A stretch of 64,000 nucleotides of DNA, taken from assembly GCA_029465975.1 (NCBI GenBank), contig CM055760.1, positions 3,565,053 to 3,629,052 on the forward strand, in the 5' to 3' direction. The DNA is from Dallia pectoralis. Taxonomy: Eukaryota; Chordata; Actinopteri; Esociformes; Umbridae. Position numbers and translations under genes: made by a program. The notes beneath the pieces were generated by a model that was given only the letters and a program-made list of their open reading frames with translations, had not been told where the DNA came from and ran no database searches. Shown here piece by piece: positions 37,708 through 49,700 of the stretch (the first letter of the stretch is position 1; each line of letters opens with the position of its first letter).

Positions 37708-40700
37708 GTGAGACAATGAGCACTTATCGATATCAAGGATATTTGTCACTGAGATTTTGCACAGGGGTGGGAATAGCATCTAATGACAAGTCAGCCACTT
37801 AAATAATAGCTAAAAACATTTGTCCATTTGTCACTATATCTCATTCAGATATTGTCGTATAGTTAGAGTTCAGCTTTTATACTTATAGTGTAGGCATAAT
37901 GTGTTTAAGGTTGGTTGGTTGGCTGGTAGATGAAAATATGTACTATTCAGACGATTTTTTTTACCAGCAAAAAAGGACATGCTTTTTACTATTACAATTT
38001 GCTATTAGTAGTATTTAGCACGTCATCTTGGTCTCGTATACGATATTCAATCAATATGATAGTGTGCAGCAGGGGTCACTATTATAGTAGTGTGCAGCAG
38101 GGGTCAATATTATAGTAGTGTGCAGCAGGGGTATATATTATAGTAGTGTGCAGCAGAGGTCAATATTATAGTAGTGTGCAGCAGAGGTCAATATTATAGT
38201 AGTGTGCAGCAGGGGTCAATATTATAGTAGTGTGCGGCAGGGGTCAATATTATAGCAGTGTGCGGCAGGGGTCAATATTATAGTAGTGTGCGGCAGGGGT
38301 CAATATTATAGTAGTGTGCGGCAGGGGTCAATATTATAGTAGTGTGCAGCAGGGGTCAATATTATAGTAGTGTGCGGCAGGGGTCAATATTATAGTAGTG
38401 TGCGGCAGGGGTCAATATTATAGTAGTGTGCGGCAGGGGTCAATATTATAGTAGTGTGCGGCAGGGGTCAATATTATAGTAGTGTGCGGCAGGGGTCAAT
38501 ATTATAGTAGTGTGCGGCAGGGGTCAATATTATAGTAGTGTGCGGCAGGGGTCAATATTATAGTAGTGTGCGGCAGGGGTCAATATTATAGTAGTGTGCG
38601 GCAGGGGTCAATATTATAGCAGTGTGCAGCAGGGGTCAATATTATAGTAGTGTGCAGCAGGGGTCAATATTATAGTAGTGTGCAGCAGGGGTCAATATTA
38701 TAGCAGTGTGCAGCAGGGGTATATATTATAGTAGTGTGCAGCAGGGGTCAATATTATAGTAGTGTGCAGCAGGGGTCAATATTATAGTAGTGTGCAGCAG
38801 GGGTCAATATTATAGCAGTGTGCAGCAGGGGTCAATATTATAGCAGTGTGCAGCAGGGGTATATATTATAGCAGTGTGCAGCAGGGGTATATATTATAGT
38901 AGTGTGCAGCAGGGGTCAATATTATAGTAGTGTGCAGCAGGGGTCAATATTATAGTAGTGTGCAGCAGGGGTCAATATTATAGCAGTGTGCAGCAGGGGT
39001 CAATATTATAGCAGTGTGCAGCAGGGGTATATATTATAGCAGTGTGCAGCAGGGGTATATATTATAGTAGTGTGCAGCAGGGGTCAATATTATAGTAGTG
39101 TGCAGCAGGGGTCAATATTATAGTAGTGTGCAGCAGGGGTCAATATTATAGCAGTGTGCAGCAGGGGTCAATATTATAGCAGTGTGCAGCAGGGGTATAT
39201 ATTATAGCAGTGTGCAGCAGGGGTATATATTATAGTAGTGTGAGGCAGGGGTCACTATTATAGTAGTGTGCGGCAGGGGTCAATATTATAGTAGTGTGCA
39301 GCAGGGGTCAATATTATAGTAGTGTGCAGCAGGGGTCAATATTATAGTAGTGTGCAGGAGGGGTCACTATTATAGTAGTGTGCGGCAGGGGTCAATATTA
39401 TAGTAGTGTGCAGCAGGGGACACTATTATAGTAGGGTGCACCAGGGGTCAATATTATAGTAGTGTGAGGCAGGGGTCAATATTATAGTAGTGTTAGGCAG
39501 GGGTCAATATTATAGTAGTGTGCAGCAGGGGTCAATATTATAGTAGTGTGCGTCAGGGGTATATATTATAGTAGCGTGCGGCAGGGGTCAATATTATAGT
39601 AGCGTGCGGCAGGGGTCAATATTATAGTAGCGTGCGGCAGGGGTATATATTATAGTAGCGTGAGGCAGGGGTCAATATTATAGTAGCGTGCGGCAGGGTT
39701 CAATATTATAGTAGTGTGCAGCAGGGGTCAATATTATAGCAGTGTGCAGCAGGGGTCAATATTATAGTAGTGTGCAGCAGGGGTATATATTATAGTAGTG
39801 TGCAGCAGGGGTCAATATTATAGCAGTGTGCAGCAGGGGTATATATTATAGTAGTGTGCAGCAGGGGTCAATATTATAGCAGTGTGCAGCAGGGGTATAT
39901 ATTATAGTAGTGTGCAGCAGGGGTCAATATTATAGTAGTGTGCAGCAGGGGTCAATATTATAATAGTGTGCAGCAGGGGTCAATATTATAGGAGTGTGCA
40001 GCAGGGGTCAATATTATAATAGTGTGCAGCAGGTGTCAATATTATAGCAGTGTGCAGCAGGGGTATATATTATAGCAGTGTGCAGCAGGGGTCAATATTA
40101 TAGTAGTGTGCAGCAGGGGTCAATATTATAGTAGTGTGCAGCAGGGGTCAATATTATAGCAGTGTGCAGCAGGGGTCAATATTATAGTAGTGTGCAGCAG
40201 GGGTATATATTATAGTAGTGTGCGGCAGGGGTCAATATTATAGCAGTGTGCGGCAGGGGTCAATATTATAGCAGTGTGCAGCAGGGGTATATATTATAGC
40301 AGTGTGCAGCAGGGGTCAATATTATAGTAGTGTGCAGCAGGGGTATATATTATAGTAGTGTGCGGCAGGGGTCAATATTATAGCAGTGTGCGGCAGGGGT
40401 CAATATTATAGCAGTGTGCGGCAGGGGTCAATATTATAGTAGTGTGCAGCAGGGGTCAATATTATAGTAGTGTGCAGCAGGGGTATATATTATAGTAGTG
40501 TGCAGCAGGGGTCAATATTATAGTAGTGTGCAGCTGGGGTCACTATTATAGTAGTGTGCAGCTGGGGTCAATATTATAGTAGTGTGTGGCAGGGGTATAT
40601 ATTATAGTAGTGTGCAGCAGGGGTCAATATTATAGTAGTGTGCAGCAGGGGTCAATATTATAATAGTGTGCAGCAGGGGTCAATATTATAGGAGTGTGCA

Positions 40701-43700
40701 GCAGGGGTCAATATTATAGTAGTGTGCAGCAGGGGTCAATATTATAGTAGTGTGCAGCAGGGGTCAATATTATAGTAGTGTGCAGCAGGGGTCAATATTA
40801 TAGTAGTGTGCAGCAGGGGTCAATATTATAGTAGTGTGCAGCAGGGGTCAATATTATAGGAGTGTGCAGCAGGGGTCAATATTATAGTAGTGTGCAGCAG
40901 GGGTCAATATTATAGCAGTGTGCAGCAGGGGTATATATTATAGTAGTGTGTGGCAGGGGTGATTTTAGGGTCAGACCTTAAGGGGGGGCTGAGCCCCTAA
41001 TGAGAATATTTCTCATGAATGAGAATATTATTTCAAGGCCTTTGAACCGGTAATTGTTTCTCCTCTGAATCTGTCACTAACAGACAACTTGGAAAACTCT
41101 TAGAGCACTAAACATTATTTCTGAAAATAATAATAATTGTAATTATCACAAATGATTCAATTTGTTTTGTGCTGAGATTAGATTTGACTTGCTGGGGGCT
41201 CCAGTCCCTCAATAAACCTCCACATAATGACTGGGTTAGCTGAAACTGTCCACAAGTAGCCCTCCCTCAGTTTTCTGCTACTGTATCACAAACAAATGCC
41301 TGTTGATGACTAGGGTTGGGTACCGTTCGCATTTTGGTACCGTCAATTTCAATGCTGTTATTTATTTAGAACATTTTTAAAACAAATGGTACAGGCTATA
41401 CAAAATGACAGGCTTTACAAAACAAAAAAACTATTTATTCAAATAAATGAAAGGTATTGTATTTTACAACTTATTGTAAAACTACAAATTAATTTTATGT
41501 TTTTTCTAAATATTAGCTGTGGCTGATGCGGGCGACTTGGCATTCATGTTATCAAATACGGTACACACTTCAGATTTAAGAAATATTTTGTGTTTGACCA
41601 GGTGTATCCTCAGGTTAGGCGTGCTACCATGGCTAGCTTAGCATTTCGCATCAGAAATATTGCAGGGAGCAAGTTTTGAAAAGTGTAACCACACTATGGA
41701 CCGCTGTCGGCTCATTATTGCACAGACTCTGTGCTGGTGTTGAACATTTAAACAGCTGCAGGGGTGAGGCTCTGTCACTTTCTCTTTACTCTCTCACCCA
41801 GATGCGCTCTCAGGTATCGAAATTTTACATGAATTGATACTCTGTAGAACCGAGTACCGTCGTAATCCGGTACTTAACCCTATGTTGACTAATACAACTA
41901 ACGTTACTACGCACGAGCACCACATGTGCAGCGCTGCAGATCCAGCAGATTGAAGTGACAGCAAACCACAATGCATCATGGTATAATTGTGCCTAGCCAT
42001 GCAGCGATTAACCAACATTATGGTATTCTTTTTCTATGGTTGCACAGTAAACTTTTGTTTGTTTTTATTTATTTTGTACTGTTATAATTTGTAACTGTAT
42101 GATTTCTGTTTGGCAGCAACTGTATAAAACAAAAGCCAGTAAATAAATGTTGTACAATAACCCCCAAACCATTAATCAAAGAATGCTCATGTGATTTTAT
42201 ACATCCCTAGTGTTGTAACATAAATGAATGCCTAATAATCATGAAACTGTGTTTCTACGTCAGACTATAATCATACTATCAACATCTGTAATCGTTGCAT
42301 CCCTAATTGTGACTGAGTGATATGTTTTTTTTTTTTTTTTTTTTTTAAATAATGTCCCCCCCTACAGATTTCATAATGTCTGATGACCGGACTTAATTTG
42401 GACAACTTCACAACAGGTGTAGGAGAGTTGATGAGCCTCTGATGCACAAGCCGGTCTGCTTGTTATTACACTGCTCGCTCATTGATGTCAGACAACCACC
42501 TATTCACATTAGGCAGCAAAACAAACTCTGACAAATTGTTTTGCAACTAAAAACATTTTGTGTTGGGGGTGCAGAATTAATGGCATAACTCCTCTAGGTT
42601 CCCTGTTCTGTCTTGGTTATCTGTTTCACACCTGTCTGTTTCACACCTGTCTGTTTCACACCTGTCTGTTTCACACCTGTCTGTTTCACACCTGTCTGTT
42701 TCACACCTGTCTGTTTCACACCTGTCTCTTCCACACCTGTCTCTTCCACACCTGTCTCTTCCACACCTGTCTCTTCCACACCTGTCTGTTTCACACCTGT
42801 CTGTTTCACACCTGTCTCTTTCACACCTGTCTGTTTCACACCTGTCTGTTTCACACCTGTCTGTTTCACACCTGTCTCTTTCACACCTGTCTGTTTCACA
42901 CCTGTCTGTTTCACACCTGTCTGTTTCACACCTGTCTGTTTCACACCTGTCTGTTTCACACCTGTCTGTTTTACACCTGTCTGTTTCACACCTGTCTCTT
43001 CCACACCTGTCTCTTCCACACCTGTCTCTTCCACACCTGTCTGTTTCACACCTGTCTGTTTCACACCTGTCTGTTTCACACCTGTCTCTTTCACACCTGT
43101 CTGTTTCACACCTGTCTGTTTCACACCTGTCTGTTTCACAACTGTCTGTTTCACACCTGTTTGTCTACTTTATTTGTTTACATTTTGGCATCTTGCTGTT
43201 GCAGAGGAAGTGTGTGTATGTGCAACCTTGAGGCGCTTAGAGATATTTTTTACAATGACCAGATATAATATCTTCCCTGAACAGTGATTTATGACTTATT
43301 AGTGCCGTGCACAGACCTTTCGATCGGCATGTGCTGAAACTGAAACAATGGGCTAAACTGTCGGCTCACACGGACCAACAATGTGTCAAAGCGAAGTGCG
43401 TGACGCACATAAAGATAGACACTACATGCTCGTTGGTGTGTGATCCACGTCACAGGCGTGACCAGCTAATCGACACCATATAGCAAATGGACTCCATATA
43501 GCAAAGTGGCATGTGCTTTAAGCATTACCTGTACACATGCCTGATGCTTAGGTCTGCTTAAGATCTGAGAAACATTTAAACCTTATTCCAGGCATATTCG
43601 GATGTGAGTTTACCCACTACACTTTCTTTTCAAGCTGTGAGAAAACGTTCTAAAGTGTACCTGGCGATAAACGACATCAGCCATGTTAATTTCATCAACT

Positions 43701-46700
43701 GGGTGGGTCTTGAAATGAACTGATCACAAATAATGTCCAGAAACAAATCTGTCTGTCCTTTTTTTTTATTCAGACAATTCCATGCAAGAAATTACCAAGA
43801 AACTGAAGATCACAAACATGTACTACTTCCTTCAAAGAACAATGCACACTGGCTTGAACCAGAATAGTAAAAGGAATCTTATCAATCATTTTTTTTGGTT
43901 AATGGAATAGCAATGATGACTATTACATGTGGGAAACTGCCAAAAAAAATGACTGCAGGATGCTGACCTTCTAGGCCAGTGTTTCCTAAAGTATGGGTCG
44001 TGACCCAAAGTGGGTTGCAGACCCGTTTTTATTGGGTCGCCAATTGGCAGAGAACAAATGCATAACAATTCTATGATATGTAAATTCATTTTCCTAAAAC
44101 GAGTGTTTTTTGCTACGCTAGTCTAATCCGCCCAGATGCTGTGTGCGAGGCTGTTTATCCCCTCCCCCCTCTTTTCTCACGACCCTGTACCTGACGTTAT
44201 GCGCTCTCTGGTAGAGGCTGGGCTCTGAGGTAAAATCGCGATTGTTATTACTTCGGTTGCCTTGGCAGGAATAATGCCGAAATTAAAATACAAAGTAGAG
44301 TTTATAAATGTTGGCTTCACCAAAGCCATTCGTAATGCAGAGGAGAGGCCTCAATGTGTTTTTTGTGGGGATGTGCTCAGTAATGAGAGTTTAAAAATGA
44401 ATAAATTGGACAGACATCTCCAAACGAAACATCCTCAGCATCACGTCAAGTCAAAATATTTTTTCCTGGGCAAAGAAGAGACTTTCATGAGACAGTGTTT
44501 TGACAGCGAAAATGTACGTCAGTCATTTAAATTGTTTTCTGTGTTTGTTAAACTTTATATACGTTAAAAGCCATTTCTCATGACTCGTGTATACGATGTA
44601 GATAGAGTAGCCTGGGAATGAATGAAAGAATACAGACGGACCGCGAGCGTAAACTCCTCAACCATGTCATTGCGTCTATTTTCACCTTTCAACGCGCGCA
44701 ACTCTGCTCAATTGAGCTGATACATACAAGGGCGTAGGTTTGGTCTCAGCTATTGTGGGGACATGTGGAGAGAAATATGTGCAGACAAAAATAATATGTA
44801 GTACCTGTCGTATGACTTTTCGATGGCAATGCTGTTTGTCAGATTCATGCATTTTGTAGCGACCCTGATAAGATATTCCTATATGGCGCAGTGGGTAGAG
44901 TGCTCGGCTGCGGAGTTCAATTCTCCCGCAGGACGACGAAGTATCTTAATTTAGCAAAGATGAATTAGTGTAATATTTGTGTTACTGAGTATGGAAATGT
45001 ATTATTATTATTAATCATATGATTTATTATACTTGACTAACCAATAATGTCAAATTATTCACTTCATTATTCACATAACAATTCATACTTTGTTGTGTTC
45101 TGTATCATAACTTTATACATGTAGGCTAGATGTTATGTCAATTCATGTTTGGGTCCCAGGGAGACACCAAATTTCTCTTTTGGGTCTCAAGCTAAAAAAG
45201 TTTGGGAACCCCTGTTCTAGGCAGTCGCAAAGCAAAAGCCATATTTCAGACTGGCCAATAAAAATAGGAAACAAAGTTGTCAGGTGTCAGAGTTGCTCAG
45301 GTCTTTACACTGGCCCATTTATTTTGCATCCAACACGTTGACTACGAGAACTGATTGTTAACTTACCGTCTAGTTTACCCAGATCTTAACATGTGCCCTT
45401 GTCAGGAGATAATCAACGTTATTGGTTATTGGTCATAATGTTCAGTGTATATGTAATTATACCGTCTATTCTACATAGTAGTTAGTGCCAGAATCAAGGG
45501 TCAAACCTAAAATGTGATTGCTGGTCCTACGAAAGACGATCTTATGCCTTTGCCTGGGATGCCCTTGAGAATTCTTTCTCAACCAGTGTTGCTTGGTTTC
45601 TTTTTGCCGACTTGGTTAAACACATTTTATTGGTGCCCTGAAGTTTCCTCGACATTCCAAAATATCACAGCAACGTGGTTCCTAAGATTGAGTGTGGTGC
45701 TTCTGTTCGCTTGGAGCTGGTCAAAGCAGGTTGTAAAACCAAGATTTTATTGCAGTCGTTAAAAATAGGTGGCATAAATTCATTTTGTGAACCAATAGGT
45801 TTTTGATTTATTTTTGCCTTCAAGGCGATCAGCGCCTGTGATCTGTGATGATGGCAGATCAACGTCGTTAACCGTTGAAAGCCTTTAGGGTTGACAGCCT
45901 TAATTCACATGAAGATATCAGTCTCCCCCATTACCTGTGTCTGGCTCCAGTATGTGTGTAGTTAATGTCATTGTTAGTACCCCAAAGATGTCGTTTTTCT
46001 GGAAGTATTTTCACAGATGATGTTTTGACATTGTTTAGTCCACTATAGCTTCGGTAGATGTTGAAGGCTCCCATGCACACCCTGTGATCACCATGTCTTT
46101 CGTTCTGAATTTGCAGTAGGCCAGACACCCTGTGATCACCACCTTATTGGTTCTGAATTTGCAGTATGCCAGACACCCTGTGACCACCACGTACGTAATT
46201 GGTTCTGAATTTGCAGTATGCCAGACACCCTGTGATCACCACGTACGTAATTGGTTCTGAATTTGCAGTATGCCAGACACCCTGTGATCACCACGTGGTT
46301 CGTAATTGGTTCTGAATTTGCAGTATGCCAGACACCCTGTGATCACCACGTACGTTCTGAATTTGCAGTTGGTTCTGAATTTGCAGTATGCCAGACACCC
46401 TGTGATCACCACGTACGTAATTGGTTCTGAATTTGCAGTATGCCAGACACCCTGTGATCACCACACGAATTTGCAGTATGCCAGACACCCTGTGATCACC
46501 ACGTACGTAATTGGTTCTGAATTTGCAGTATGCCCAGATCACCACCTGGTTCTGAATTTGCAGTATGCCAGACACCCTGTGATCACCACGTACGTAATTG
46601 GTTCTGAATTTGCAGTATGCCCAGACACCCTGTGATCACCATTGGTTCTGAATTTGCGTGCCAGACATGATGGTTCTGAATTTGCAGTATGCCAGACACC

Positions 46701-49700
46701 CTGTGATCACCACGTACGTAATTGGTTCTGAATTTGCAGTATGCCAGACACCCTGTGATCACCACGTACGTAATTGGTTCTGAATTTGCAGTATGCCAGA
46801 CACCCTGTGATCACCACGTACGTAATTGGTTCTGAATTTGCAATTGAATTTGCAGTATGCCAGACACCCTGTGATCACCGTAATTGGTTCTGAATGCAGT
46901 ATGCCAGACACCCTGTGATGCCAGATTTGCATATGGTTCTGAATTTGCAGTATGCCAGACACCCTGTGATCACCACGTACGTAATTGGTTCTGAATTTGC
47001 AGTATGCCAGACACCCTGTGATCACCACGTACGTAATTGGTTCTGAATTTGCAGTATGCCAGACACCCTGTGATCACCACGTACGTAATTGGTTCTGAAT
47101 TTGCAGTATGCCAGACACCCTGTGATCACCACGTACGTAATTGGTTCTGAATTTGCAGTATGCCAGACACCCTGTGATCACCACGTACGTAATTGGTTCT
47201 GAATTTGCAGTATGCCAGACACCCTGTGATCACCACCCTGTGATCACCACGCACGTAATTGGTTCTGAATTTGCAGTATGCCAGACACCCTGTGATCACC
47301 ACGTACGTAATTGGTTCTGAATTTGCAGTATGCCAGACACCCTGTGATCACCACGTACGTAATTGGTTCTGAATTTGCAGTATGCCAGACACCCTGTGAT
47401 CACCACGTACGTAATTGGTTCTGAATTTGCAGTATGCCAGACACCCTGTGATCACCACGTACGTAATTGGTTCTGAATTTGCAGTATGCCAGACACCCTG
47501 TGATCACCACGTACGTAATTGGTTCTGAATTTGCAGTATGCCAGACACCCTGTGATCACCACGTACGTAATTGGTTCTGAATTTGCAGTATGCCAGACAC
47601 CCTGTGATCACCACGTACGTAATTGGTTCTGAATTTGCAGTATGCCAGACACCCTGTGATCACCACGTACGTAATTGGTTCTGAATTTGCAGTATGCCAG
47701 ACACCCTGTGATCACCACCGTAATTGGTTCTGAATTTGTGTAATTGGTTCTGAATTTGCAGTATGCCAGACACCCTGTGATCACCACGTACGTAATTGGT
47801 TCTGAATTTGCAGTATGCCAGACACCCTGTGATCACCACGATCACCACGTACGTAATTGGTTCTAATTGGTTCTGAATTTGCAGTATGCCAGACACCCTG
47901 TGATCACCACGTACGTAATTGGTTCTGAATTTGCAGTATGCCAGACACCCTGTGATCACCACGTACGTAATTGGTTCTGAATTTGCAGTATGCCAGACAC
48001 CCTGTGATCACCACGTACGTAATTGGTTCTGAATTTGCAGTATGCCAGACACCCTGTGATCACCACACCCTGTGATACGTAATTGGTTCTGAATTTGCAG
48101 TATGCCAGACACCCTGTGATCACCACGTACGTAATTGGTTCTGAATTTGCAGTATGCCAGACACCCTGTGATCACCACGTACGTAATTGGTTCTGAATTT
48201 GCAGTATGCCAGACACCCTGTGATCACCCCTGGTTCTTGTACGTAATTGGTTCTGAATTTGCAGTATGCCAGACACCCTGTGATCACGTAATTGGTTCTG
48301 AATTTGCAGTATGCCAGTGATCACCACGCACGTAATTGGTTCTGAATTTGCAGTATGCCAGACACCCTGTGATCACCACGTACGTAATTGGTTCTGTGAT
48401 CACCACGTACGTAATTGGTTCTGAATTTGATCACCCTGTGATCACCACGTACGTAATTGGTTCTGAATTTGGTTGCCAGACACCCTGGTTCTGAATTTGC
48501 AGTATGCCAGACACCCTGTGATCACCACGTACGTAATTGGTTCTGAATTTGCAGTATGCCAGACACCCTGTGATCACCACGTACGTAATTGGTTCTGAAT
48601 TTGCAGTATGCCAGACACCCTGTGATCACCACGTACGTAATTGGTTCTGAATTTGCAGTATGCCAGACACCCTGTGATCACCACGTACGTAATTGGTTCT
48701 GAATTTGCAGTATGCCAGACACCCTGTGATCACCACGTACGTAATTGGTTCTGAATTTGCAGTATGCCAGACACCCTGTGATCACCACGTACGTTGTTGG
48801 TTCTGAATTTGCAGTATGCCAGACACCCTGTGATCACCACGTACGTTGTTGGTTCTGAATTTGCAGTATGCCAGACACCCTGTGATCACCACGTACGTTG
48901 TTGGTTCTGAATTTGCAGTATGCCAGACACCCTGTGATCACCACGTACGTTGTTGGTTCTGAATTTGCAGTATGCCAGACACCCTGTGATCACCACGTAC
49001 GTTGTTGGTTCTGAATTTGGTTCTGAATTTGCAGTATGCCAGACACCCTGTGATCACCACGTACGTAATTGGTTCTGAATTTGCAGTATGCCAGACACCC
49101 TGTGATCACCACGTACGTAATTGGTTCTGAATTTGCAGTATGCCAGACACCCTGTGATCACCACGTACGTAATTGGTTCTGAATTTGCTTACCTTGTGTT
49201 AATAGGCAATTCAGTAAAAAAAGATTGAAGGATAAGGATATGTGACAGTAAATGTGTAACCGTCCTTATTATGTTAAGATTTTCCTATAGCAACATAAGT
49301 GTGGCGTGTAAAATCGAATAAAACTACACAAAGATGAAAACCGATCAGATCAACATTTTACACTTCAAACAGTCTAGTATACTGGCTCCGGTACACTTAT
49401 AGGAAGTTAAAATCATGTGTCAGTACTAGTACCTGATGGTAAATATTGGCTAAATTACCAGCCCCAATGGTTGACAGTTGAGAGGTTTTGTGAGGACAGA
49501 ATGTGTTCAATTACAAGTATAACATATCTTCTTGTAAATGTAAATTATGATTTGACAGTTGGAATGGTAATGCGTGGAATCGAACTGGCAGTTTAAAAGA
49601 ATATCTGGTGTATCTAGGTTGCGCTATCTTCTTGTGTTTTGCATTAAGATGTCAAATGGATCACATCAAGCTGGGCCCAATGTCTCCTTATCTTTGTAGG

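Larger units (their letters stand above)
43977..45214 (+). mobile_element. hAT transposon (ZBED5/Charlie-like), deleted, with perfect target duplication
   Basis: Flanked by an exact 8-bp direct repeat ttctaggc at 43969-43976 and 45215-45222. The ends cagtgtttcctaaa and tttgggaacccctg are imperfect inverted copies with the usual hAT CAG..CTG termini. Inside is one plus-strand BED-finger frame at 44274-44567 and a tRNA-like segment. The catalytic part of the transposase is missing. It lies in plgrkt intron 1. Confidence 0.9.

Noticed and set aside
44262..44567. A host zinc-finger gene
   Set aside because: It lies inside an element with hAT ends and an exact 8-bp target duplication, so it is the transposase N-terminus.
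46288..48320. Several open frames repeating GSEFAVCQTPCDHH or GILQIQNQ
   Set aside because: They are translations of the 52-bp array. 52 is not a multiple of three, and frames persist only because the unit lacks stops in them.
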